DNA from: Methylocaldum marinum
GTDB taxonomy: Bacteria; Pseudomonadota; Gammaproteobacteria; Methylococcales; Methylococcaceae
Direction of reading: 5' to 3'
DNA length: 64,000 nucleotides
Assembly: GCF_003584645.1 (NCBI RefSeq)
Contig: NZ_AP017928.1
Location: forward strand, 3,448,395 to 3,512,394
Position 1 is the first letter of the stretch. Every line of letters starts with the position of its first letter. Below, piece by piece: positions 45,585-55,039 of this stretch. Under the pieces are notes generated by a model. That model was not told the DNA's origin, did not search any database, and saw only the letters and a program-made list of their open reading frames with translations. The position numbers and the translations under genes were made by a program.

Positions 45585-46055
45585 ATGCGTACGAGCAGCA
45601 ATGGCAGTTTCGATGCCCTGATCTCGGGGACGATCGTGGGTATCGCCACCGCGCTGGCGGCGGCGGCCTGCGGCAAAGCGGAGCGTTCCGGCGCGGTGGC
45701 GCCGTTGAACGCCGTCAGTCACATCACCTGGGGCGACCGGGCGGCGCGGCAACACGATGCGAGTCTCAAGTACACGGGCACCGGATTCGTGCTGAACCAC
45801 GCTGCGGCGGTTCTCTGGGCGTCGCTCTACGAACGCTGGTTCGGCCGGGCCGCCGAATCGGGCGATGTCGCCCGGGCATTGACGGGCGGCGCGGTCGTCG
45901 CGGGCCTTGCCTATCTGACGGATTATCACCTGGTTCCGGAACGGCTCACGCCCGGATACGAGAAGCGCCTGTCCGGCAAGTCGCTGGCCGCGATTTTCGG
46001 CGCCTTGGCCTTGAGCCTGCCCCTGCGTGGACTGTTCCTGGGTGCGCGGCGCTGA
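45585..46055 (+). CDS. Hypothetical membrane protein
   Basis: A 156-residue protein from ATG 45585 after GGGAGAAAGG. It has about four hydrophobic segments: LISGTIVGIATALAAAACG, GTGFVLNHAAAVLWASLYERWF, ALTGGAVVAGLAYLTDYHLVP and SLAAIFGALALSLPLRGLFLG. The conserved-looking DYHLVPERLTPGYEKRL loop recalls uncharacterised proteobacterial membrane proteins. No function assigned. Confidence 0.65.
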   Translation: MRTSSNGSFDALISGTIVGIATALAAAACGKAERSGAVAPLNAVSHITWGDRAARQHDASLKYTGTGFVLNHAAAVLWASLYERWFGRAAESGDVARALTGGAVVAGLAYLTDYHLVPERLTPGYEKRLSGKSLAAIFGALALSLPLRGLFLGARR

Positions 46056-46149
46056 CTCGCCGAGACCGGGCAGATGACGGCCGGGCAACGTCGGGACCGA
46101 CTTGTCGATCATGAGGTAATTCCATCCGGCGTTCGACCGAACATCAATC

Positions 46150-46330
46150 GTAGGATAGGTAGAGTGAAGCGAAACCCATCGATGGTGGCTTAGCCCTTCG
46201 GCGGAGCTCAGGACAGGCCCCTCGGCTCCGCGTAACCCACCGATTGGAAGTCGCCCGGTGGGTTACGGCTCACACGAAGCGCAGTGATGGGTCATCGGTG
46301 AGTGATGATGTGCGCCTAACCCACCCTACG
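46150..46330. repeat. Dispersed repeat, family B, copy 3 (compound)
   Basis: The segment carries GTAGGATAGG at the left, CGTAACCCACC, GGTGGGTTACGG and CGCCTAACCCACCCTACG at the right, plus two TGATGGGT/ACCCATCGATGG words. It seems to be two family B units joined. The interval 46056-46484 has no gene. Confidence 0.7.
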
Positions 46331-46484
46331 AAAATTGGTGCCTTATTGAAAGCGATTTGGAATAAGTCGTCGGCAATCCGATAGCTCGGGAAAGAACTCC
46401 CGATCGACGTCGCGGTTCAGTGCGGCAATTTCCAATCCCTTAATCCCTTATAATGCACGCCCCTACTTATTTTTGAGCGGAATC

Positions 46485-46826
46485 ATGTCCACTATCCCGG
46501 CTTGCCCCCAATGCACCTTGGAAAACACCTATCCGGACGGCGACAACTATGTGTGCGCCGACTGCGGCTATGAATGGCCGATCAACCCAACCACGGACAC
46601 CGAGGACGACACGGATGCGGTGATCCGGGATGCCAACGGCAATGTGCTGTCCGACGGCGACTCGGTCGTGCTGATCAAGGATCTGAAAGTAAAGGGATCG
46701 TCCATCACCCTGAAAATGGGCACCAAGGTCAAGAGCATCCGCCTGGTCGGCGGAGATCACGAAGTGGACTGCAAGATGGATAACGGCAATTTCATGCTGA
46801 AGGCCTGCTTTCTGAAAAAGGTCTGA
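46485..46826 (+). CDS. yjdM: PhnA/YjdM-family zinc-ribbon protein
   Basis: A 113-residue protein: an N-terminal zinc ribbon (CPQCTLENTYPDGDNYVCADCGYEW) followed by the PhnA domain (VIRDANGNVLSDGDSVVLIKDLKVKGSSITLKMGTKVKSIRLVGGDHEVDCKMDNGNFMLKACFLKKV). ATG 46485 follows GAGCGG. The family was once linked to phosphonoacetate use but its biochemical role in most bacteria is unclear. Probably monocistronic. Confidence 0.92.
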   Translation: MSTIPACPQCTLENTYPDGDNYVCADCGYEWPINPTTDTEDDTDAVIRDANGNVLSDGDSVVLIKDLKVKGSSITLKMGTKVKSIRLVGGDHEVDCKMDNGNFMLKACFLKKV

Positions 46827-46873
46827 TCGCCTCCTTTGATCGGATAAGTCTTTCGGAGCCCATCCCGGTAGTC

Positions 46874-47086
46874 CACACCCTTGGTTTTGAAATGTCTGTA
46901 ATGCATCGCTTCGCGCGGAAGTATTCGTAGGTACCCGTCTGGGAAATCAAGACGAAAGCCACGGGCCGAGCGGCGTAATGTCGCGAAGGGATTCGCGACC
47001 TACAGCGGCACCGTCGTAGGTCGGCAATCCTTTGCCGACGAACCCCTTGACCCGGCGGAGGTGTCGGCAAAGGATTGCCGACCTAC
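46874..47086. repeat. Family A, copy 6, with attached long segment
   Basis: 47016-47086 holds the full palindrome (arms as at 34129). A degenerate unit TGTCGCGAAGGGATTCGCGACCTAC lies at about 46979-47003. 46874-46925 repeats 38617-38665 in reverse orientation. Together this points to a composite element of about 200 bases. No gene lies between 46827 and 47123. Confidence 0.8.
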
Positions 47087-47123
47087 GTGTGCAATCTCGT
47101 TCCGCACAATTCATGGCATGTAC

Positions 47124-47939
47124 TTAGTTCAACTCGGCCAGCAGCGAAGTTCGGAGATTCTCGACCGCCCGGATTTGTTTGCGGGAGCCCGGTAGCGCGT
47201 CGATTTCCCGGAGCGCGGCGGAGAACGTCCGCCTGGACTCGTCGCTGCGCGTGAGCGCCTTGAGGATCAATCCTTTTTTGTAAAGCAAAAAGGGAACGCG
47301 CTGGCGGCTTGCGAGCATGCGGTCGACCCGCTGCAAGGCCGATTCGTACCGTCCTTCTTCCATTTCCAGCATCAATGCCCGTTCGGCCAGTACGTGCAGG
47401 GGGCCGAGCCGCGCGATGCCGTCGTCCAGCACTTCCATGGCCTTGCCGGTTTTGCCGGCGGAGCGAAAGGCATCGGCCGCGTACAGCACGTGATCGGGTT
47501 TTACTTCCTTGGAAAGCTTGACGGCCGCCAAGTACGCCTCGGCCGCGGCCAACGGCTGATCCGATGCCGACAGAATCTCGCCGCTCAGCACCAGGCCGCG
47601 CGCCCTGGCGGCATCGTTTCCCGCTTTCCGGAGAAATCGCTGCACCGATGCCAGCGCGGCCTGCGGCTGGTTCAGCATAAGCTGCGCCTGGGCGAGATGG
47701 TAAAGGGCTTCGATCCGTTTCGGGGCCGATTTGATCGCCCGGGCGAAGTCGTCGCGCGCTTCATCGGCGTGACCGTCCTCGAGAAACAAGCGGCCGCGCT
47801 TTATGAGCAGTTCGGCGTTCTTGGGGTGATGGGCGAGTTCGTGATCGAGATCCCGAATGCGTTCGTGTACGTCGCCGTGGGACAGTGCGATGCCGGCGTA
47901 TCCCAGCAGCGCGGTGAAAAGGATTGCTCGTGTCCGCAT
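47124..47939 (-). CDS. Exported TPR-repeat protein
   Basis: A 271-residue product from ATG 47939 with signal peptide ILFTALLGYAGIALSHG. The rest is helical repeats: ELLIKRGRLFLEDGHADEARDDFARAIKSAPKR, ALYHLAQAQLMLNQPQAALASVQRFL and VLYAADAFRSAGKTGKAMEVLDDGIARLGP, about six TPR-like units. It lies just downstream (69 bases) of the secreted phosphatase convergent arrangement on the same strand, so the two may be expressed together. A scaffold role in the periplasm is likely. Confidence 0.8.
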   Translation of the reverse strand: MRTRAILFTALLGYAGIALSHGDVHERIRDLDHELAHHPKNAELLIKRGRLFLEDGHADEARDDFARAIKSAPKRIEALYHLAQAQLMLNQPQAALASVQRFLRKAGNDAARARGLVLSGEILSASDQPLAAAEAYLAAVKLSKEVKPDHVLYAADAFRSAGKTGKAMEVLDDGIARLGPLHVLAERALMLEMEEGRYESALQRVDRMLASRQRVPFLLYKKGLILKALTRSDESRRTFSAALREIDALPGSRKQIRAVENLRTSLLAELN

Positions 47940-48008
47940 GATTTTTTCCGTCGTACGATAACCGCCGTGCACACGGTCTTATTGTCCGCATGCACGGCTT
48001 GCGGGGGA

Positions 48009-50225
48009 CTATTGATAGTTCACCGTGAGTTTCGGCCGTTGCGCTTGGGTCCCGTATTCGGACGAGCGCAGATCGACGCCGTCGCTGCTGCCGTCGTCCA
48101 CGATCATGAAACCGTTGTTCGCGGCCGATCCGCTGACCCAGCCCTGCACCAGCGAAATTCCGGCGCCGTTGAGCTGAACGGTGTGTCTTCCGGTCGAAGA
48201 CGGCTGGAAGGTGCCGATCAGCGTCCCTTGGTTGTTCAGCGGATCAACCCCGTTCCAGGTAGCGCCGCCTTCGGTCCAGGCGGTGTCCGCCGCATACAGA
48301 TTGTAGGTTCCGGCGCTGGCGTTCGAAACCTGCAGGGTCACCGTGGCGTTGGTCACGGTGGCGGTCGACGGAATCGAGGAAACGTCCCAGGCCATCAAGC
48401 CGACGAGGCGTCCGTTGCTGCCGTCCGAACCGTCGGCCAGAACCGCTGTGGAGGTGCCGTAGTGGGTGCCGGCCTTGCCGCTGGCGACATAGGTGTCCGC
48501 CGTGCCGGCATAGCCGTTCAGGCCGTCCTGCAACTGCGCCGTTTGCGGCTCCCCGCCGGCCAGGTACATGCCGGCATCGATGTTGGCGACGCTGCTGCCC
48601 GCGCTCGCGCCGAACACCGCCGTCTTGCCGTCGGCCGGATTCGCATCGCTGTCGACGCTGTCGCTCCCGCCCTGGTCCTGCGGCGAGAGGGTGCGTGCGC
48701 CCGCAAAGAACTGCGCATAATAGTTGCCGGCAGCCACGCTCGAGAATTGATAAGCGCCGCTGCTGTTGGTGATCTGCGTGGCCACCAGCGTGTCGGCGTC
48801 GCTGTAGAGCCGCACCTCGATCCCTTGCAGGAAGCTCTCACCGGTTTCGCGGATGCCGTCCGCGTCGGTATCCTGCCAGACCAGACCGCTCACATTCGCC
48901 AACTGCGGTGGGGTTCCGCCCTCCTTGGTCATGGTGAAGTAGTCGCGCACCGTCCCGTTGTTGTTGAGGAACTTGGCGTCCAGCGTCAGGCCGTTCACGT
49001 CCAGCACCATCGAACCCAGCTCATTCAGGGAAATGTACATGGCCGGATGATTCAAAGTGCCGCCGCTGGTTTTTCCCGAACTGCCGGCCACGGCGTACAC
49101 GGCGCCCGCGTGCGCCACGCCGACGCCGGTCTTGGTATAGGCGCCGGTGCCGTCGGTGCGGCCGCTGCCCGACTGCACGACATGGGTCGCATCGCTGAAG
49201 GTCGACGACGAACCGTAATGGCCGTCGATGAATTTCGAGCGTTCATAGGAATGGCTGTGCCCGGTCAGAACCAGGTCGACGCCGTAATTTTCGAGGATCG
49301 GCAAGACGTTCTGACGCATCTGGGTCATGGCGGTATCGCTGTCGGAATCGTGCGAACCCTTGGAATACGGCGGGTGATGCCAGTAGGCGATGTTCCAGTC
49401 CGCACCGGAGGCCTGAAGATCGGACTCCAGCCAGCTCAGCATCGGGCCGCCGACCGAGCGGCTCGAGTCGTAAGAGTCGAGCACGATGAAATGGATATTG
49501 CCGTAATCGAAGGAATAATAGGCCTCGGTACCCGAGGCTACCCCGCCCGCTTCGGCGTTCCGCGGCAGCGAAAAGATCTGGTAATAGGGGCCGGTCTGCG
49601 TCGCCGAATCCGCCGAATGGCCGTCGTGATTGCCCAGGGTCGGCCAGGTCACGGACTGGCGGAGCATGTCCGGATACATGTTGAACATCTTCGACTGAAA
49701 TTCGGCGTCGGTACCGTCGTTGTAGGCATTGTCGCCGAGCTGCAGCCATAAATGGGTGGGATTGGTCCCGGTGAAATTGCGATAAGCGTTGTACACGGCG
49801 GCCTGGTTGGAATTGCCGGTGCCGGCGTCGCCGATCACCCAGATTCGCGTCGGCTGCTGCGTGCCGGTGGTTGGCGCGGTGTGGAAATAGGTGTTGCTGT
49901 CACCACCCGAGAGCGTCTGCGTGGTGGAACCGATAGCGTAGTAATACTTGGTCTGCGGATCGAGTCCGCTCACCTGTACGATGTGCTCCGTGGTCGACGC
50001 CGCATCATCGAAAGTGAGCGTCAAATTCGTCGGGCTGGTGCCGACCCGCACGCGGCTGTTGGAAGCCACGTCCGAACGCCAGCGCACGATGACGCCGTGG
50101 GGTGTGCCAATCTGCAGATAGGGACCGCGAGTGAGCGATAACGCCAAGGCATCGTGGGCCAGCGTCGTCGTCATCAACACGGCTAGAGTCAATGTAAAAA
50201 CGCGGACAAAGCTCGACGGTTTCAT
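48009..50225 (-). CDS. Secreted purple-acid-phosphatase-like metalloesterase with SdrD-like and DNRLRE domains
   Basis: A 738-residue exported protein (signal peptide ending THALA-like TTTLAHDALA). An N-terminal fibronectin-like domain (31-120) is typical of purple acid phosphatases. The catalytic domain (about 125-435) has WVIGDAGTG, QLGDNAYNDG, TLGNHDGH, AYWHHPPYSKG and LTGHSHSYERS, the di-metal ligand set. Then come an SdrD_B-like domain (GLVWQDTDADGIRETGE, about 445-560) and a DNRLRE-like adhesive domain (about 565-738, VGLMAWDVSSIPSTATVTNATVTLQV). It likely releases phosphate from external esters at the cell surface. Confidence 0.9.
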   Translation of the reverse strand: MKPSSFVRVFTLTLAVLMTTTLAHDALALSLTRGPYLQIGTPHGVIVRWRSDVASNSRVRVGTSPTNLTLTFDDAASTTEHIVQVSGLDPQTKYYYAIGSTTQTLSGGDSNTYFHTAPTTGTQQPTRIWVIGDAGTGNSNQAAVYNAYRNFTGTNPTHLWLQLGDNAYNDGTDAEFQSKMFNMYPDMLRQSVTWPTLGNHDGHSADSATQTGPYYQIFSLPRNAEAGGVASGTEAYYSFDYGNIHFIVLDSYDSSRSVGGPMLSWLESDLQASGADWNIAYWHHPPYSKGSHDSDSDTAMTQMRQNVLPILENYGVDLVLTGHSHSYERSKFIDGHYGSSSTFSDATHVVQSGSGRTDGTGAYTKTGVGVAHAGAVYAVAGSSGKTSGGTLNHPAMYISLNELGSMVLDVNGLTLDAKFLNNNGTVRDYFTMTKEGGTPPQLANVSGLVWQDTDADGIRETGESFLQGIEVRLYSDADTLVATQITNSSGAYQFSSVAAGNYYAQFFAGARTLSPQDQGGSDSVDSDANPADGKTAVFGASAGSSVANIDAGMYLAGGEPQTAQLQDGLNGYAGTADTYVASGKAGTHYGTSTAVLADGSDGSNGRLVGLMAWDVSSIPSTATVTNATVTLQVSNASAGTYNLYAADTAWTEGGATWNGVDPLNNQGTLIGTFQPSSTGRHTVQLNGAGISLVQGWVSGSAANNGFMIVDDGSSDGVDLRSSEYGTQAQRPKLTVNYQ

Positions 50226-50337
50226 AAGTCACTCCCTGTTGATTGTAACAGGGCCGAGATGGTACGCAGCGCAGGTGACCGAACGGTGACAGGGAGGTGA
50301 CGAAATGGGCTAGTATTATTGACCCGGCCCAAAATAA

Positions 50338-50399
50338 CGTTCGCCCTGAGCTTGTCGAAGGGCACTCGGCTTGGGGCTTCGACAAGCTCGGCCCGAACG
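50338..50399. repeat. Palindromic repeat with CTTCGACAAGCTC arms
   Basis: CGTTCGCCCTGAGCTTGTCG AAG is matched in reverse by CTTCGACAAGCTCGGCCCGA ACG. This type of palindrome is widespread in proteobacterial genomes. The interval 50226-50599 has no gene. Confidence 0.8.
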
Positions 50400-50599
50400 G
50401 AATCAATAGGGTATTTAAGGGCCGGATTAATAGCTCAGTTGCTACCGATCAACATCGTCGACGAAAATCCTTGGGGCACCGTTGAAATGAAAACGCCGAT
50501 ATCCCCCCTGGCGCGCGGCTTGCCACCCGGCAGCCTCGGCGCCGCTCGCGGCCGAACCGGCCGAAATGCCGCGCGCCGGATCGAGCCGGAGCGGAATCC

Positions 50600-51349
50600 A
50601 TGAGCGCCGTTCCCGGTTTCGAAGAACAGTCCTTCTCCCATGGCGAATTTTCTTTCCGGATCTTCCGCAAAGGCACCGGACCCGGCGTCATTTTGCTGCA
50701 CGAACTGCCGGGCTTGACGTCGGAAACGGTGGAATTCGCCGATTTCATCGCGGCAAACGGCTTTCATGTGGTCATGCCCCTGTTATTCGGTTCTCCTCTG
50801 CAACCCCTGAACCGTGGATTCCTGAAATCACCGCTGCTCTGCATTCGCCACGAATTCAATTGCTTCGCGAACGGGAAATCCAGCCCGATTACGGCGGCCT
50901 TGCGAGGCCTCTGCCGGAACGTTCATGCGGACTGCGGGGGCAAGGGCGTGGGTGCTATCGGCATGTGCTTCACCGGCGGTTTCGTCCTGACGATGATGCT
51001 GGAACCCGCGCTTTTGGCTCCCGTCGCTGCGCAGCCCAGCCTCCCGTTTTTCGACAAATGCGGGCTCGATGTGGAGCCCGACACGCTGAACGCAGTCGCC
51101 GAGCTCCCTTACGAAGTGACGCTGCTCGGCTTACGGTTCAAGCATGACCGTTTCTGTCCCGAACCGAGAATGGATCGGTTGCGGCAAACTTTTTCCGGCG
51201 CCACGACCTCCGGTGCGCCGCGGTTCGAGCTCGTGGAAATCCCCGGCGCCGGCCACTCCACGCTGACTTTCGAATATGAAGCCGCCTTGTCGCAGGGCAT
51301 CGATACGCGGCGCCGAGTCCTGGACCATTTGCAAAGGCAGTTGCTGTAA
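50600..51349 (+). CDS. Dienelactone-hydrolase-family protein
   Basis: A 249-residue alpha/beta hydrolase. The DLH nucleophile motif is GAIGMCFTGGF (G-x-C-x-G-G), the opening is GPGVILLHELPGLTSETVEFADFIAANGFHVVMP, and the C-terminal His is in IPGAGHSTLTF. The Asp of the triad is probably in LRFKHDRFCP. The true substrate is not known; few relatives act on dienelactone itself. Confidence 0.85.
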   Translation: MSAVPGFEEQSFSHGEFSFRIFRKGTGPGVILLHELPGLTSETVEFADFIAANGFHVVMPLLFGSPLQPLNRGFLKSPLLCIRHEFNCFANGKSSPITAALRGLCRNVHADCGGKGVGAIGMCFTGGFVLTMMLEPALLAPVAAQPSLPFFDKCGLDVEPDTLNAVAELPYEVTLLGLRFKHDRFCPEPRMDRLRQTFSGATTSGAPRFELVEIPGAGHSTLTFEYEAALSQGIDTRRRVLDHLQRQLL

Positions 51350-51385
51350 AAACCTCGCGGGGCACAATAATTTCAGGAAAGCAAA

Positions 51386-51994
51386 ATGACAGCCGAAACC
51401 GATATCTTCTACTGGAAGCTCATCCCGATCGTCACCGCATGCCTCTCATTGATCGTGATTTATGCGAACGCGCGTTTCGGAATAAGAAATAAACAGGCGG
51501 ACCTGATCATTCATTTTCATAAGCAATTCGACGAATTGCAGAAGAAAAGAACCGAACTGCTAACGGCCCAGAGCGAGAAGGCCGCCGCCGTTCAAGGGGC
51601 TTGGTCGCAGCAGCGCATCGACGTCGAGGCCGACATGTTCTTCGATAGGTTTTGGAGCTTGCAATTCGATCAGTTCCTGGCCTGGTACGAAGGCTACGTG
51701 CCCAGCAGGCTCTACGTCTACTGGGTTTTCTCGCGCTGGCGCGAACTGCACAAGGTGACGGCCGAATGGAGCATTGCCGACAAAACGCTGAGCTCGACGC
51801 TCGACGAGTTGAGGCATCGTTGGCAGAACAATCCCGACAAGTCGTCTCGCTTGTCGACCCACGTGACCAAATTTCTCGGGCTGATGTATTCGCTGAAACA
51901 GAACGCCGCATCCGCCGACATCGACAAATACCTCCGCGAATACGGACCTTCGCCGGCTCGCCAACTGGCGCGGAAAATGTTCGGCGCATATTGA
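51386..51994 (+). CDS. Hypothetical single-pass membrane protein
   Basis: A 202-residue protein with one N-terminal membrane segment (LIPIVTACLSLIVIYANA) and a helical cytoplasmic part (LIIHFHKQFDELQKKRTELLTAQ; FWSLQFDQFLAWYEGYVPSRLYVYWVFSRWRELHK). It resembles many unclassified DUF-type proteins found near variable loci. It begins 37 bases after the hydrolase. No function assigned. Confidence 0.65.
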   Translation: MTAETDIFYWKLIPIVTACLSLIVIYANARFGIRNKQADLIIHFHKQFDELQKKRTELLTAQSEKAAAVQGAWSQQRIDVEADMFFDRFWSLQFDQFLAWYEGYVPSRLYVYWVFSRWRELHKVTAEWSIADKTLSSTLDELRHRWQNNPDKSSRLSTHVTKFLGLMYSLKQNAASADIDKYLREYGPSPARQLARKMFGAY

Positions 51995-52150
51995 AAGCCG
52001 CCTTCGGGAGGCTTTTCGAAGCCGAATGCCGCATCGTCCAGCAATGCAGCGATGCTATGCCTGACCAGGGACCAGGGGTACCAAAAGGCTGAAATAGCAG
52101 CGACGACGAAGGCGCGAAACAGGGCCGGTACCAGCCCGACATGAGCAATG

Positions 52151-52186
52151 TCGAGGACAAGGGTTCGATTCCGCTCTGCTCCACCA
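52151..52186 (+). other. ssrA (tmRNA)-like 3' end, possible attachment site
   Basis: The sequence runs GAGGACAAGGGTTCGATTCC then GCTCTGCTCCACCA, close to the tmRNA 3' end (T-loop TTCGATT, acceptor GCTCC, CCA). The T-stem does not pair well and no tmRNA body precedes it; the upstream 200 bases are a protein gene and unrecognised sequence. ssrA 3' ends are classic integration targets, and the restriction-modification island starts about 530 bases downstream, so this may be the hybrid end of an integrated element. Confidence 0.4.
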
Positions 52187-52191
52187 TTTAA

Positions 52192-52241
52192 AAAGAAAAC
52201 CCGCCCACCAACCGCGTCCGATTGCTGGGCGGGTTTTCTTT
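52192..52241 (+). terminator. Strong rho-independent terminator
   Basis: A 16-base perfect stem (AAAGAAAACCCGCCCA with TGGGCGGGTTTTCTTT), with an 18-base loop and T run. It follows the ssrA-like 3' end directly. The interval 52242-52715 shows no convincing gene. Confidence 0.85.
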
Positions 52242-52715
52242 TTCTGCGGATTGTCAGCGACTTACGCCGCTTTCCGGGTGTCGGCGCTACCGCCCCGATC
52301 ACTCCCTTTTCGGGAAATCCGTCATCCCCCGCTTCTCTTTCGCCTCAAAATTCTCTGCATTCTTACCCCCATTCTCCGGACCTCGTCCGGTGTCCTGCAT
52401 TTTTTCCTGCAATCGCTGTTCGGCGATTTCGTCGGCAAATTGGTTGATATTCTTCATGATTCCGTCAAACAAGTCGTCGATGTCCAGGGTCAGTCGCTTC
52501 TCGTTGTGGGTTCTGATTGCTTCCCTGCGGATTTACCAGGTGAAGTTGGAATGTGTCGGGGGGAATTTGAAATTGCCTTGATGCACGAGAATTTCCGCAA
52601 GGATTTCAAGGTCGCGCTTGACATTTGCGGCCCTATGGATGATATATCAAGTGATAAATCAGACATTATGAATGGCGCCGCCAGTACATCAGAAGATTCA
52701 TCAAGGAGAAATCCA

Positions 52716-52949
52716 TTGGACGAGCAACACAGTATGGCAAGGCTGGTCCGTGAGCTTCGGAAACTCACCGGCCTGACTCAGGAAAAGTTCGCAGCCAAAC
52801 TCGGCGTGACCTTCCCCACGATCAACCGCTGGGAAAACGACCGCGCCAAGCCGTCGCCGCTGGCACTGGAAAAGATAGAGAGCCTGCTGCGCAGCCTGGG
52901 GGACAAGGGCGAAGCCCTGCATAAAACGTATTTTGGGAGGGAAGCGTAA
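52716..52949 (+). CDS. XRE-family helix-turn-helix regulator of the restriction island
   Basis: A 77-residue protein from TTG 52716 after AAGGAG (ATG 52734 is the alternative). The HTH is LVRELRKLTGLTQEKFAAKLGVTFPTINRWENDRAKPSPLALEKIESLL. It lies two bases before hsdM, so it may act like a controller protein, delaying or balancing expression of the type I system. Confidence 0.8.
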   Translation: MDEQHSMARLVRELRKLTGLTQEKFAAKLGVTFPTINRWENDRAKPSPLALEKIESLLRSLGDKGEALHKTYFGREA

Positions 52950-53559
52950 GCATGGCCCACCTTGAACACATCGAAGCCATTGAAAAGCGGCTCTGGAGCG
53001 CGGCGGATACCCTGCGGGCCAACTCCAACTACGCCAGTAACGAATATTTCCTGCCGGTCATGGGCCTGGTCTTTCTGCGCCACGCCTACAGCCGCTTTCT
53101 GGGCGTTAAGGATGCTATCGAAGCGGGCCTGCCGACGCGCGGCGGCAAGACCCGGCCGCTGACCAAGGAGGATTTTTCGCAGAAGAGCGCCATTTTCCTG
53201 CAGCCCAAGGCCCAGTTCGACACCCTGGTGGCCCTGCCCGACAGCGCGGACCGCGTCAAGGCGATTATCGACGCCATGGAGTCCATCGAGGCCGACTACG
53301 AGAACCTGCGCGGCGTGCTGCCCAAGAGCGAGTATCAGGAGCTCGACAACGCCGTGCTCGGCCAGCTGCTGCGCACTCTCAACCCCGAGGAGCTCAAGCG
53401 CGTCTCCGGCGATGTCTTCGGCCGTATCTACGAATACTTCCTGACCCAGTTCACCGACCAGAAGGCCCACGACGGCGGCGAGTTCTTCACCCCGGTTTCG
53501 CTGGTCTCGCTGATCGCCAACGTCATCGAACCGGAGGGCGGCACGGTGCTCGACCCGGC

Positions 53560-53591
<32 letters not shown>

Positions 53592-54288
53592 CCCGGGTGG
53601 TCGAGCGGCGCCACGAAAACCCCACCGAGAAGCTCACCTTCTACGGCCTGGAAAAGAACGCCACCACCATCCGCCTGGCCAAGATGAATCTGTCGGTGCA
53701 TGGCCTGGAAGGCGACATCCAGAAATCGATCACCTACTACGAAGACCCCCACGAGCTGCTGCGCAAGGCCGACTTCGTCATGGCCAATCCGCCCTTCAAT
53801 GTGGATGAGATCGACGCCGACAAGGTCAAGAGCGATCCGCGCCTGCCCTTCGGCCTGCCCGGTGTCAACAAGAAGGGCAAGGTCAGCAACGGCAACTACG
53901 TCTGGATCAGCTACTTCTACAGCTACCTGAACGAGCAGGGCCGGATTCGTCATGTCGTCCCAGGCCTCCAGCGCCGGGCGCGACCTGGTGGAGACCGGCG
54001 ACGTGGACGTCATGGTCGCCATCCGCTCCAACTTCTTCTACACCCGCACCGTCCCCTGCGAGCTCTGGTTCCTCAACCGCGCCAAGCCCGAAGAGTACCG
54101 CGACAAGGTGCTGATGATCGACGCCCGCAACATTTATCGAAAAGTCACCCGTAAGATTTTCGACTTTTCCCCCGAGCAGGAGCAGAACATCCTGGCCATC
54201 GTCTGGCTCTACCGGGGCGAGACCGGGCGCTATCTCGATCTCGTGGCGGGCTACTGCCAGCGCATGCTGGCCGAGGGCGCGGCCTGCG

Positions 54289-54316
54289 TACGGGCGACCG
54301 GCGGGTCGCCCCTACC
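54289..54316. repeat. REP palindrome, family C, copy 1 (inside hsdM)
   Basis: GTACGGGCGACC and GGTCGCCCCTAC form the dyad around CGGC. It encodes VRATGGSP within hsdM without breaking the frame. A second, near-identical copy is at 54400-54426. Confidence 0.88.
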
Positions 54317-54399
54317 GGATTTCATCGGTGCGCTGACCACGCTGCGTGGCGCGGTCGAACCCTTCCTCAAGACTCTCGCCAAGGACGCGCCCCATGATG

Positions 54400-54426
54400 T
54401 ACGGGCGACCGGCGGGTCGCCCCAAC
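54400..54426. repeat. REP palindrome, family C, copy 2 (inside hsdM)
   Basis: GTACGGGCGACC...GGTCGCCCC, again read as VRATGGSP in the hsdM frame, 111 bases after copy 1. The two differ mainly at the last bases. Confidence 0.88.
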
Positions 54427-55039
54427 AGGAACTGGATGACGCCATCCCGCTGTTCAAGGCGGATGTGGATTCTTTCCGAAAGACCGTCAGTGAACAGCAG
54501 GCGGCCTGGGGGCAACAGAAGACCACCAACGGCGAGCTCAAGAAGGCCGTGGACCACCTTGCAACCCTGGCCGAGACCAGCCGTGATCTGGTTAAGCAGA
54601 CCGACCTGCTCTACAAACTCGCCTGCCGCCTGATCGAAACCTGCGAGAACGAATGCAATGCCCGCGACAGCGACGCCTGGGCGGGCCGTGATATCACCCG
54701 CGCCCGCAAGGCGGCCGACGAGGCGCGCGCCCTGGCCGTGGAACAGCTCAAGCAGGTGCGCTACTTCTGGAAGCAGGCCCACTGGCTCACCGAACGTTTC
54801 CCCGAGGCGAAACTGCGCGATGTGGAAGGGCTGGTCAAACTGGTGGACCGGGCCGAGATCGAGGCCAACGACTGGAGCCTCACCCCCGGCCGTTATGTCG
54901 GAGTCGCGCCGGAAGAAGAGGACGAGGATTTCGACTTCGAGGAGGCCCTGCGCGATATTCATGTGGAGTTGGAGGACCTGAACGCCGAGGCGGTGCAACT
55001 GGCCGCGACGATCAAAAAGAATTTTGAGGAGCTGGGGGT

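Noticed and set aside
47394..49751. 785-codon open frame on the plus strand across the TPR and phosphatase genes
   Set aside because: Both minus-strand genes show signal peptides and catalytic motifs; the plus frame has no recognisable domain.
51830..52186. A complete tmRNA gene ending at 52186
   Set aside because: The 5' tmRNA half is absent, no convincing tag frame is seen, and a protein gene occupies the upstream part.
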